In this document: piece after piece, positions 8,930-16,660 of the stretch
Layout of the letters: each line of letters starts with the position of its first letter
How positions within the stretch are numbered: position 1 is the first letter of the stretch
Assembly: GCA_913055875.1 (NCBI GenBank)
Contig: CAJXJY010000004.1
Location: 62,001 to 126,000 of the forward strand
Source: an uncultured Altererythrobacter sp.
GTDB taxonomy: Bacteria > Pseudomonadota > Alphaproteobacteria > Sphingomonadales > Sphingomonadaceae
Reading direction: 5' to 3'
DNA: 64,000 bases
Notes under the pieces: model-generated
Told to the model about the DNA's origin: nothing
What the model saw: only the letters and a program-made list of their open reading frames with translations
The model's database searches: none
Program-made: the position numbers and the translations under genes

Positions 8930-10329
8930 CCCGTCTCGTCGTCATCTCGAACCGCGTCGCCGTCCCCAAGGCGCGCGGCGCGGCGGGTGCGCAGGGGGGA
9001 CTCGCCGGGGCGCTCAATTCGGCACTCAAGAAGCATGGCGGCGTGTGGTTCGGCTGGTCGGGGCAGGAATGCGATGCATTCACCGGCGATATCGACCTGC
9101 GCCAACACGACGGGGTGACCACTGCGACGGTCGACCTGCCGCAGCAGGATATCGACGAATATTACAACGGCTACGCCAATTCGACGCTGTGGCCGCTGTT
9201 TCATTATCGCCTCGACCTGACCGAATACGAGAGCGAGACGGGCAAGGGTTACGAGCGGGTCAACGAGCGGCTCGCGAACAGCGTCGCGCCGCTGATCGAG
9301 GACGGCGATCTGGTGTGGGTGCACGACTACCATTTGCTGCCGCTCGGCGACCGGTTGCGCGCGCACGGGATCGGCAACCGGATCGGGTTCTTCCTCCACA
9401 CGCCGTGGCCGCCGACGCGGCTGTTCGTCTCATTGCCCTATCACGAGCGGCTGGTGCGCACGATGCTGGCCTACGACCTGATCGGCTTCCAGACCAATGA
9501 ATGGCTCGAAAGCTTCCTGCATTACTGCCGCAAGGAACTCGGCGCCGAGGTCGACGAGGAGACGGGGCGGATCGTGTTCGAGGACCGCGAAACGGTTGCG
9601 CGCGCCTATCCGATCGGGATCGATTACGAGCATGTGATGGCGCAGGGCGAGACCGGCGAGGCCCGCCAGGCCGAGCAGCGCTTCGTCGCGAGCACCCGCC
9701 GCCGCACGGCGATGATCGGGGTCGACCGGCTCGACTATTCGAAGGGCCTGCCCGAGCGGATCGACGGCATCGGGCGCTTCTTCGACAAATATCCCGACCG
9801 CGTGCGCGACCTCGTCTTCGTCCAGATCGCCCCGCCGAGCCGCGAGGACGTCGAGAGCTACCAGCGCATCCGCACCACGCTCGAACAGAAGACCGGCCAG
9901 ATCAACGGCGCGCGCTCGGAAGTCGACCTGGTGCCGATCCGCTACGTCAACAAGGGGCACAGCCTCGCCGAGCTGTTCGGCTTCTACCGCGCGGCCAAGA
10001 TTGGGCTGGTGACGCCGCTGCGCGACGGGATGAACCTCGTCGCCAAGGAATATGTCGCGGCGCAGGACCCGGAGGATCCGGGCGTGCTGGTGCTGTCGCG
10101 CTTCGCCGGCGCCGCGCAGCAGCTCGATTGCGACGGGGAGGGCGCGGTGCTGGTCAACCCGCACAGCCCCGACGACCTCGCCCACGCGATCCGCACCGCG
10201 CTCGACATGCCGCTGGAGGAGCGCAGGAGCCGCTGGCAAGCGATGATCGCGACGGTGCGCGACGACAACGTCCAGCGTTGGACCGAAAATTTCGTGTCCG
10301 ACATGCAGGGCAGTGAAGATGCGCTCTGA
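8842..10329 (+). CDS. otsA: Alpha,alpha-trehalose-phosphate synthase (UDP- or GDP-glucose)
   Basis: GT20 retaining glycosyltransferase making trehalose-6-phosphate from nucleotide-glucose and glucose-6-phosphate. Motifs in order: ISNRVAVPK, the glycine loop GGLAGAL, WVHDYHLLPLG, GFFLHTPWPPTRLF, VDRLDYSKGLPERI and LRDGMNLVAKEYVAAQ. Conserved sequence begins at ARLVVISNR, about position 8929, but no ATG/GTG/TTG lies there. The nearest usual codon is GTG 8842, which overlaps the GH15 gene by 88 bases; CTG 8911 and ATA 8926 are alternatives. ATA 8926 would overlap the upstream TAG exactly where relatives might have ATGA. The product is otherwise full length. Confidence 0.92.
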   Translation: MGELPPDLLAGWYNQLRRPAVQTLERSPIARLVVISNRVAVPKARGAAGAQGGLAGALNSALKKHGGVWFGWSGQECDAFTGDIDLRQHDGVTTATVDLPQQDIDEYYNGYANSTLWPLFHYRLDLTEYESETGKGYERVNERLANSVAPLIEDGDLVWVHDYHLLPLGDRLRAHGIGNRIGFFLHTPWPPTRLFVSLPYHERLVRTMLAYDLIGFQTNEWLESFLHYCRKELGAEVDEETGRIVFEDRETVARAYPIGIDYEHVMAQGETGEARQAEQRFVASTRRRTAMIGVDRLDYSKGLPERIDGIGRFFDKYPDRVRDLVFVQIAPPSREDVESYQRIRTTLEQKTGQINGARSEVDLVPIRYVNKGHSLAELFGFYRAAKIGLVTPLRDGMNLVAKEYVAAQDPEDPGVLVLSRFAGAAQQLDCDGEGAVLVNPHSPDDLAHAIRTALDMPLEERRSRWQAMIATVRDDNVQRWTENFVSDMQGSEDAL

Positions 10330-10351
10330 CCATACGACCTCGACCCCACTT

Positions 10352-10422
10352 CCGTTCGTCCTGAGCCTGTCGAAGGACTGTGGCGGAGCGCCAGCGTCCT
10401 TCGACAGGCTCAGGACGAACGG
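10352..10422. repeat. Inverted repeat, 'CCGTTCG/TCGAAG' family, copy 2
   Basis: The cleanest copy. CCGTTCGTCCTGAGCCTGTC begins the left arm and GACAGGCTCAGGACGAACGG ends the right arm; the arms are perfectly complementary over about 26 bases with a loop of roughly 20. It lies between otsA and a convergently unrelated downstream phosphatase gene, where it could also act as a transcript-end hairpin. Confidence 0.93.
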
Positions 10423-10440
10423 GGGGTGGTAGTGTCTGCG

Positions 10441-11229
10441 ATGTCGGACCGCGTCCTGCCCTTCGAGGGCGTCCACAATTTCCGCGATTATGGCGGCTAT
10501 GCCGCCGCGAGCGGCGGGCGGGTCAGGCGCGGCGTGCTGTACCGCTCGGGCCAGCATGTCGGCGCGAGCGATGCCGATCTCGCAGCGATCGACCAACTCG
10601 GCCTGCGCCACGTGGTCGATTTCCGCGGCGCGAGTGAGCGTACCGCCTCGCCCTGCCGCCGCGGCGAGGGGTTCTGCGCCGAGGTGCACGTCTTCGACGG
10701 CGAGACGGCCAATCTCGCGCCGCATCTCGAAGCCGCCGACGGCGTGCTCGACAGCGAGGGCGCGCATCGGGCGATGGAGCGCATCTACCGCAACCTCCCC
10801 GATCGCGAGCCGGTGCTGTGGGTGATGCGGCGCTATTTCGACGTGCTCGCGCTACGGCCGGAAGAAGGCGGCGGGGCGAGCCTCGTCCATTGCCTCGCCG
10901 GCAAGGACCGCACCGGCATGGCGGTCGCGCTGCTGCACCACGCGCTCGGGGTGCATCCCGACGATGCGATGGAGGATTTCCTCCTGACCAACACCGCGGG
11001 CAATATCGATGCGCGGGTTGCCGCGGGGGCGGACGCGGTGCGCGCGAAATACGGCGCGATCGACGACGATACGATCCGCGTGCTGATGGGCGTCGACGAG
11101 CGATACCTCCACGCGATGCGCGAATCGGTGGAAAGCGCGCACGGTTCGCTCGACGCCTTCCTCGAAGACGTGCTTGGGGTCGGCGAAGCAAAACGCGAGG
11201 CGCTGCGCTTGCACCTCGTCGAGACGTAA
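10441..11229 (+). CDS. Tyrosine-protein phosphatase (lipid/protein phosphatase family)
   Basis: 262 residues from ATG 10441. The Cys-x5-Arg signature VHCLAGKDRTGMAVALL (nucleophile Cys at about 151) defines the PTP fold. The N-terminal 'GVHNFRDYGGY' and RGVLYRSGQ segments match the Y_phosphatase3 family that includes mycobacterial PtpB-like enzymes, which can act on phosphotyrosine, phosphoserine or phosphoinositides. The substrate here is unknown. It is cytosolic, with no signal peptide. trxB follows after 38 bases on the same strand. A start at 10426 would add five residues inside the preceding repeat tail. Confidence 0.9.
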   Translation: MSDRVLPFEGVHNFRDYGGYAAASGGRVRRGVLYRSGQHVGASDADLAAIDQLGLRHVVDFRGASERTASPCRRGEGFCAEVHVFDGETANLAPHLEAADGVLDSEGAHRAMERIYRNLPDREPVLWVMRRYFDVLALRPEEGGGASLVHCLAGKDRTGMAVALLHHALGVHPDDAMEDFLLTNTAGNIDARVAAGADAVRAKYGAIDDDTIRVLMGVDERYLHAMRESVESAHGSLDAFLEDVLGVGEAKREALRLHLVET

Positions 11230-11267
11230 CCACATCGGGCTCGGTCCCGATCCAACGGAAATCTCCC

Positions 11268-12245
11268 ATGGCTACCCATCGTACCAAGATGCTTATCATC
11301 GGCTCCGGCCCGGCCGGCTATTCCGCCGCGATCTACGGCGCGCGCGCGATGATGGAGCCGATCGTGGTGCAGGGCATCCAGCCCGGCGGGCAGCTGACCA
11401 TCACCACCGATGTCGAAAACTATCCCGGCTTCGCCGACGTGATCCAGGGTCCGTGGCTGATGGAGCAGATGCAGCAGCAGGCCGAACATGTCGGCACGCG
11501 GATGCATTGGGACACGATCGTCGAGGTCGATCTCGCCAATGGCCCGCCCTACCGCGCTGTGGGCGACAGCGGCGACGAATATATCGGCGACACGCTCGTG
11601 ATCGCGACCGGCGCGCAGGCCAAGTGGCTCGGCGTGCCGGGCGAGCAGGAGCTGGGCGGCAAGGGCGTCTCCGCCTGCGCCACCTGCGACGGGTTCTTCT
11701 ATCGCGGCAGGAAGGTCGCGGTGATCGGCGGCGGCAACACCGCGGTCGAGGAAGCGCTCTACCTGACCAACCATTCGGACGACGTGACGCTGATCCACCG
11801 CCGCGAGGAACTGCGCGCGGAGAAGATCCTGCAGGAGCGGCTGTTCAAGAGCCCCAAGATCTCGACGCTGTGGAACAAGGTGGTCGAGCGTTTCGAGGCG
11901 GGCGAGAACGGGGCGCTGCATCACCTGGTGCTCAAGGACACGCAGACCGGCGAGGAATCGACGCTCGAGGTCGACGGCGCCTTCGTCGCGATCGGCCACG
12001 CGCCCGCGACCGAGCTGTTCAAGGGCAAGCTGGCGATGGACGAGGGCGGCTACCTGCTGACCGAGCCCGGTTCGCCTAAGACCGAGCTGCCCGGCGTCTA
12101 CGCCGCGGGCGACGTCACCGACCACACCTATCGGCAGGCGGTCACCGCGGCGGGGATGGGCTGCATGGCCGCGCTCGACGCGGAGAAGTTCCACGCCACG
12201 CTCGACTTCGCCAAGGCAGAGGCGGAAGCCGAAGCGGCGGAGTGA
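11268..12245 (+). CDS. trxB: Thioredoxin-disulfide reductase
   Basis: 325 residues. FAD- and NADPH-dependent flavoprotein that reduces thioredoxin. The FAD motif GSGPAGYSAAIYGAR starts at residue 12, the redox-active pair is Cys137/Cys140 in SACATCDGFFYRG, the NADPH motif is GGGNTAVEEALYL, and the C-terminal FAD site reads GVYAAGDVTDHTYRQA. ATG 11268 is chosen because FAD-binding sequence begins immediately after it. A repeat hairpin starts one base after the stop codon, probably doubling as the 3' end structure. Confidence 0.97.
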   Translation: MATHRTKMLIIGSGPAGYSAAIYGARAMMEPIVVQGIQPGGQLTITTDVENYPGFADVIQGPWLMEQMQQQAEHVGTRMHWDTIVEVDLANGPPYRAVGDSGDEYIGDTLVIATGAQAKWLGVPGEQELGGKGVSACATCDGFFYRGRKVAVIGGGNTAVEEALYLTNHSDDVTLIHRREELRAEKILQERLFKSPKISTLWNKVVERFEAGENGALHHLVLKDTQTGEESTLEVDGAFVAIGHAPATELFKGKLAMDEGGYLLTEPGSPKTELPGVYAAGDVTDHTYRQAVTAAGMGCMAALDAEKFHATLDFAKAEAEAEAAE

Positions 12246-12317
12246 GTCCCCGCGAAGGCGGGGACCTCGGGCCACAGGCGAACCGCAACGTTTCCTGAGG
12301 TCCCCGCCTTCGCGGGG
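12246..12317. repeat. Inverted repeat, 'GTCCCCGC/GCGGGGAC' family, copy 1
   Basis: GTCCCCGCGAAGGCGGGGAC at the left and its variant GGTCCCCGCCTTCGCGGGG at the right bracket about 30 bases. Each arm is itself palindromic, so several hairpins can form. Sister copies lie at 14426-14498, 17591-17657 (inside nspC) and 51321-51394. It separates trxB from the convergent MAPEG gene. Confidence 0.9.
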
Positions 12318-12322
12318 CACCA

Positions 12323-12763
12323 TCAAACGTGAATGTCGAACACCACCAGCGCCGCGTGGAAGATCAGCGCGATCAGCACCAGGCTCGAAAGCAGGAACAG
12401 CACGAAGCGCACCAGAACCTTGTTCGCAGTGACTTGCACGAACGAGTGAATCACCCGCAGGCCGACATAGATCCACGCCAGCAGCGCGTTCATCCCGTCG
12501 CCGTAGCCGAGCAGGACCAGCGTCAGGCATACCGCATAAAACACGGTAGGTTGTTCGTGCAGATGGTTGTAATTGTGCGCTTTCCACTGGACCTCAGGCG
12601 GCAGCTTGTGGTCGAGCGAAACGTCGGGATCGCGCACCAGCGAATCGGGGTCGACCTTCGCCTTGCTCATCGCCGGGATGCGGGTGGCGTACATCCACAC
12701 CCACATCACCATGGTCCAGACCATCAGCGCCACGACGGGCTGGAGGATCGGTGTCGGGTCCAT
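12323..12763 (-). CDS. MAPEG family membrane protein
   Basis: 146 residues, start ATG at 12763 with an upstream GGAGAC. Four hydrophobic helices and the central motif VQWKAHNYNHLHEQPTVFYA mark the MAPEG superfamily (membrane-associated eicosanoid and glutathione proteins), whose bacterial members are mostly of unknown function, with some microsomal-GST activity. It is the second of two adjacent paralogues (the other at 12775-13224), reading in the same direction 11 bases apart and so co-transcribed. Confidence 0.88.
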   Translation of the reverse strand: MDPTPILQPVVALMVWTMVMWVWMYATRIPAMSKAKVDPDSLVRDPDVSLDHKLPPEVQWKAHNYNHLHEQPTVFYAVCLTLVLLGYGDGMNALLAWIYVGLRVIHSFVQVTANKVLVRFVLFLLSSLVLIALIFHAALVVFDIHV

Positions 12764-12774
12764 CGTCGTCTCCT

Positions 12775-13224
12775 TCAGCTCGGGGCGAGGCCGGGGTCGG
12801 CGAACACGGTCAGCGCCACCGCTCGCCAGGCGAGATAGAGCATCGCGAAATTGGACAGGGTAAAGATAAGAAAGCGCACCTTCACCACGTTGATCGTCGC
12901 CTGGTAGAGCGAATGGATCACCCGCAGGGCGACATAGATCCACGCCGCGAGCACATCACCGGCCGCCGCGCCCATCATCGCGACGATCACGGCAGCGGCA
13001 TAGAAAATGGTCGGCTGCTCCATCAGATGCGCGTAATTATGCGCCTTCCAGTTGATCCGGTCGTCGATGACGCCTTCGAGATCCTGGCCCCGGCCGCCGG
13101 GCTTGGCACTGCCGAGGCCGCCCGCCTTGGACAGCGCCGGCAAGCGCGTGAACGCCATCCAGAACAGCATCACCAGCGACCACGCCACGAGCACCGCTGC
13201 CGGTGCGAGCATTTGAGCCTGCAT
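12775..13224 (-). CDS. MAPEG family membrane protein (paralogue)
   Basis: 149 residues. Paralogue of the gene 11 bases downstream: the same four-helix layout and the shared core INWKAHNYAHLMEQPTIFYA and WIYVALRVIHSLYQAT. The two differ mainly in the soluble loop after helix 1, where this one is Gly-rich (LSKAGGLGSAKPGGRGQDL). The tandem duplication suggests a hetero-oligomer or divergence of substrate (inference); MAPEG enzymes are trimers. Start ATG 13224 has an upstream GAGGGA. Confidence 0.88.
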   Translation of the reverse strand: MQAQMLAPAAVLVAWSLVMLFWMAFTRLPALSKAGGLGSAKPGGRGQDLEGVIDDRINWKAHNYAHLMEQPTIFYAAAVIVAMMGAAAGDVLAAWIYVALRVIHSLYQATINVVKVRFLIFTLSNFAMLYLAWRAVALTVFADPGLAPS

Positions 13225-13311
13225 AATCGGTCCCTCCCTGAGTGCCCGCGAGACTGCTGCGCGGGCCGTGGATTGTCAATTGCAACCTATCCGGCGCCAG
13301 TCTCACCACTG

Positions 13312-13389
13312 CCCGTTCCTGCTGAGCCTGTCGAAGCACATCTGGCAGGCGCTTTGCCCGGCCCTTCGACAGGCTCAGGGCGAACGGGG
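13312..13389. repeat. Inverted repeat, 'CCGTTCG/TCGAAG' family, copy 3
   Basis: CCCGTTCCTGCTGAGCCTGT at the left and ACAGGCTCAGGGCGAACGGG at the right form a hairpin downstream of the threonine-dehydratase-like gene (minus strand) and upstream of the MAPEG pair. Confidence 0.88.
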
Positions 13390-13397
13390 GCGGTGAA

Positions 13398-14381
13398 TCA
13401 CGACGCGATCGTCGCGGCGAAGCTTGCGGCGTCGGTATTGCCACCGGTCAGCATGATCACCGTGTCCGCATCGACCGGGACCTTGCCCGCCAGCACCGCG
13501 GCGAGCGCCGCCGCGCCGCCCGGTTCGGCCACGAGATTGAGGTTTGCAAAGGCAAACCGCTGCGCCGCGCGTACCTCGTCGTCTGTTACGGTCACGCCCG
13601 GCTCGGCGCGTCCTTCCAGCACGCCTAGCACGACCTGTCCGGTCGCGTCGGGCCGCAGGGCGTCGCAGATCGTGGTCGGGGCATCGTCGCCCACCCGAAC
13701 GATCTTGCCCGCCGCGAGCGCGCGCCCGACCATGTCCCAGCCCGCCGGCTCGACCGGATGGATCGCGCTGTCGGGGCAGGCGAGCGAGAGGCCCGAAGTC
13801 AGCCCGCCGCCGCCGCAGCACACCACGATGCGCGAAGGCTGACGGCCCATCTGCTGTGCGATCTCCACTCCCGCGCTGCCCTGGCCCTCGATCACCCACG
13901 GATCGTCGAACGCATGCACCATCACCGCGCCGCGTATGGCGACTTCGCGCGCGCCGACTTCGTCGCGATCCTCTCCCCCCTCGTCCTTGGGACCCCGATC
14001 GTAAAGCACGATCTCGGCCCCCAGCGCGCGGGTCGCCGCGAGCTTCACCTGCGGCGCATCGCGCGGCATCACGATGGTCGCCGCGATACCGAGCCGTTTC
14101 GCCGCCCACGCCACGCCCTGCGCGTGGTTGCCGCTCGAGACCGCGACCACGCCGCGCGCCTTCTCTTCCTCGGTGAGACTGGACAGCCGCCACCACCCCC
14201 CGCGGATCTTGAACGCGCCGACCGGCTGGAGGCTCTCCGCCTTTACGTGGCAGTGCACGGGGCCGGACGATGTGGGGATTGCGACCGGCAGCAGCGGAGT
14301 CGGCGGCAGGATGGCGGCGATGCTTTCGGCCGCGGCGAAGACGCCCCTGCGGGTCGGGGCGCGAGTCGGTTTGCGGATCAT
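13398..14381 (-). CDS. Threonine/serine dehydratase-like PLP enzyme
   Basis: 327 residues, the length of catabolic or single-domain threonine ammonia-lyases and serine racemases (no C-terminal ACT domain). The PLP lysine is Lys58 in VGAFKIRGG; SSGNHAQGVAWAA and the glycine loop CCGGGGLTSGLSL bind the cofactor phosphate. It probably converts L-threonine to 2-oxobutanoate plus ammonia, which would feed propionyl-CoA and hence the pccB/mce/mutase route elsewhere in the window (inference). Serine or aspartate racemase activity is an alternative, since the fold-type II enzymes are hard to tell apart. Confidence 0.87.
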   Translation of the reverse strand: MIRKPTRAPTRRGVFAAAESIAAILPPTPLLPVAIPTSSGPVHCHVKAESLQPVGAFKIRGGWWRLSSLTEEEKARGVVAVSSGNHAQGVAWAAKRLGIAATIVMPRDAPQVKLAATRALGAEIVLYDRGPKDEGGEDRDEVGAREVAIRGAVMVHAFDDPWVIEGQGSAGVEIAQQMGRQPSRIVVCCGGGGLTSGLSLACPDSAIHPVEPAGWDMVGRALAAGKIVRVGDDAPTTICDALRPDATGQVVLGVLEGRAEPGVTVTDDEVRAAQRFAFANLNLVAEPGGAAALAAVLAGKVPVDADTVIMLTGGNTDAASFAATIAS

Positions 14382-14425
14382 ATTGCCCTGCTAGCGCATT
14401 TCCGTATGTGAGCGAACATCCCCGA

Positions 14426-14498
14426 GCCCCCGTGAAGACGGGGGCCTCAGGCCGCGAGCGAAACGCCGGTGGCCCGAGGTCCCCGCCTTCGCGGGGAC
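14426..14498. repeat. Inverted repeat, 'GTCCCCGC/GCGGGGAC' family, copy 2
   Basis: The left arm is diverged (GCCCCCGTGAAGACGGGGGC), the right arm canonical (GGTCCCCGCCTTCGCGGGGA). It lies in the divergent promoter gap between the dehydratase and the polyamine operon, ending about 25 bases before the start of the latter, so it must lie in or near the operon's 5' untranslated region. Confidence 0.88.
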
Positions 14499-14522
14499 TC
14501 AGCAAGTTGAAAAGAGGTTTCC

Positions 14523-15734
14523 ATGTCGACAGTCCTGGTCATCGGTGCAGGCGGCGTCAGCTCCGTCTGCGTCCACAAGATGGCGATGAACGCCGCTATT
14601 TTCGGCGATATCCATCTTGCCAGCCGCACGCGCAGCAAATGCGATGCGATCGCCGCCTCGGTCAAGGAGCGCACCGGCGAGCAGGTGACGACCTACGAGA
14701 TCGATGCCGAGGAAGTGCCCGCGATGGTCAACCTGATCCGCAAGGTGCAGCCGAGCCTGGTCGTCAATCTCGCACTGCCCTACCAGGACCTGCCGATCAT
14801 GGACGCCTGCCTCGAAGCGGGCGTCGATTACCTCGATACCGCCAATTACGAGCCCAGGGACGAGGCGAAGTTCGAATACAAGTGGCAATGGGCCTATCAC
14901 GACCGCTTCAGGGAGGCCGGGCTGATGGCGCTGCTCGGTTCGGGCTTCGATCCGGGCGTGACCAGCGTCTTCGCGATGTGGCTCAAGAAGCACAAGCTCA
15001 AGACCATCCGGCAGCTCGACATCCTCGACTGCAATGGCGGCGATCACGGCCAGGCCTTCGCGACCAATTTCAATCCCGAGATCAATATCCGCGAAGTCAC
15101 CGCCCCCGCGCGGCACTGGGAGGACGGGGAGTTCGTCGAGACCCCGGCGATGGGCAAGGCGGTTCAGTTCGATTTCGAGGGCGTCGGCCCGAAGACGATG
15201 TACATGATGTATCACGAGGAGCTCGAAAGCCTTTCGAAGTTCAACCCGGAGCTGGAGCGCGCACGCTTCTGGATGACTTTCGGCGAGGAATACATCAAGC
15301 ACCTGACCGTGTTGCAGAATGTCGGCATGACCTCGATCGAGCCGATCCGCTACCAGGGCAGGGAGATCATCCCGCTGCAATTCCTCGCCGCGGTACTGCC
15401 CAAGCCCGAGACGCTCGGCGAGACGACCAGGGGCAACACCAATATCGGCGTCATCGCGACCGGGGAGGCGCTCGACGGGTCCGGCGAGAAGACGTTCTAT
15501 ATCAACAATATCTGCTCGCACGAGGCCGCCTACGAGGAGACCGGCAACCAGGCGGTCAGCTACACCACCGGCGTCCCCGCGATGATCGGCTCCGCGATGA
15601 TGGTTCAGGGGCTGTGGGACGGGGACGGGGTGTTCAACATGGAGGAGATGGACCCCGATCCGTTCATGGCGATGTTGAACGAACACGGCCTGCCATGGCA
15701 GGTGAAAGAGCTTGAGGGGCCGGTGGGGTTTTGA
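14523..15734 (+). CDS. Carboxynorspermidine synthase (saccharopine dehydrogenase family)
   Basis: 403 residues. The N-terminal Rossmann motif VLVIGAGGVSSVC and the family signature 'ALPYQDLPIMDACLEAGVDY' followed by LDTANYEPRDE identify the saccharopine-dehydrogenase-like carboxy(nor)spermidine dehydrogenases. These reductively condense aspartate-semialdehyde with a diamine (putrescine or diaminopropane) using NADPH. Its partner nspC, the matching decarboxylase, lies two genes downstream in the same overlapping operon, which strongly supports the assignment. Which diamine is used, and so whether spermidine or norspermidine is made, cannot be told from sequence. Confidence 0.92.
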   Translation: MSTVLVIGAGGVSSVCVHKMAMNAAIFGDIHLASRTRSKCDAIAASVKERTGEQVTTYEIDAEEVPAMVNLIRKVQPSLVVNLALPYQDLPIMDACLEAGVDYLDTANYEPRDEAKFEYKWQWAYHDRFREAGLMALLGSGFDPGVTSVFAMWLKKHKLKTIRQLDILDCNGGDHGQAFATNFNPEINIREVTAPARHWEDGEFVETPAMGKAVQFDFEGVGPKTMYMMYHEELESLSKFNPELERARFWMTFGEEYIKHLTVLQNVGMTSIEPIRYQGREIIPLQFLAAVLPKPETLGETTRGNTNIGVIATGEALDGSGEKTFYINNICSHEAAYEETGNQAVSYTTGVPAMIGSAMMVQGLWDGDGVFNMEEMDPDPFMAMLNEHGLPWQVKELEGPVGF

Positions 15735-16660
15735 TGATGCCACGCCCTGTCACAATTGTCTCGGCGCCGTCGCACCTCGGTTTGCGTCCGCTGCGCGCGG
15801 GACATGAGCCCGGCGCGTGGCGCGCGCCCGCCGTCCTGCTGGAGCACGGCCTTGCCGGAGCGGTGGATAGCGAGGCGAGCATTGCTCTTTCGAAGCCCGA
15901 CTATTCGTCCGAACGGATCGAAGGCACCGGTTTGCTGAACGGGGACGAGTTGCGGCGTTTCAATCTCCGGCTTGCGGATGCGGTGGAGCGGATTGTCGAA
16001 GAAGGCAGCTTTCCGCTCGTCCTGGGAGGCGATTGTTCCGTGATGCTGGGCGCATTGGCGGGCGTTCGGCGCCAAGGCCGCTGCGGGCTGGTCCATATCG
16101 ACGGGCACAGCGATTTCCGCCATCCGGGAAATTACGACGCCGAGGCAATTCTCGGCGCGGCTGCGGGCATGGACCTTGCCATGGCCGTCGGTCGCGGCGA
16201 GGACATCGTCTGCAAATGGCCGGACGTGGACGGAGCGCTGGTTCGCGAGCGAGACGTCGTTCAGATTGGCGAACGCGAAGCCCGCGATGAAGATTTCGCC
16301 TGGCCCGATGTTGCCGACACCGACATTACGCGGATCGAAATATTCGACGCGCGAAGGCAGGGCGTCGGCGAGGTCGTCCGGCGCACGTTGCCCGTAGTGG
16401 AGCGGGTCGGTCGCTTCTGGCTGCATTGCGATATCGATGCGCTCGACGAAAGCGCGATGCCTGCGGTGGATTCGCCCGGCAGCCCCGGCTTCGAGCCCGG
16501 CGAGCTGAGCACGATGTTGCGCCAATTCCTGCTCCGTCCGGCATGCATCGGCATGACGCTGACCATCTACGATCCGGACCTCGATACGGACGGTTGTTGC
16601 GCAAACCTGATCGTTGGCATCATGAAGAATGCTTTCGGTGGGACGAGGTCGGTCCACTGA
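15734..16660 (+). CDS. Arginase/agmatinase (ureohydrolase) family protein
   Basis: 308 residues from ATG 15734, sharing one base with the upstream stop; TTG 15731 is also possible. Metal ligands are visible: VLGGDCSVMLG, HIDGHSDFRHP (D-x-H-x-D) and LHCDIDALDESAMPA (D-x-D-x-x-D). The two manganese sites of the ureohydrolase fold are therefore preserved. Family members cleave the guanidine of arginine, agmatine, guanidinobutyrate or formiminoglutamate. The position between carboxynorspermidine synthase and nspC suggests a polyamine-related substrate such as agmatine, giving putrescine plus urea (inference). The sequence is diverged, so another guanidino compound is possible. Confidence 0.82.
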   Translation: MMPRPVTIVSAPSHLGLRPLRAGHEPGAWRAPAVLLEHGLAGAVDSEASIALSKPDYSSERIEGTGLLNGDELRRFNLRLADAVERIVEEGSFPLVLGGDCSVMLGALAGVRRQGRCGLVHIDGHSDFRHPGNYDAEAILGAAAGMDLAMAVGRGEDIVCKWPDVDGALVRERDVVQIGEREARDEDFAWPDVADTDITRIEIFDARRQGVGEVVRRTLPVVERVGRFWLHCDIDALDESAMPAVDSPGSPGFEPGELSTMLRQFLLRPACIGMTLTIYDPDLDTDGCCANLIVGIMKNAFGGTRSVH

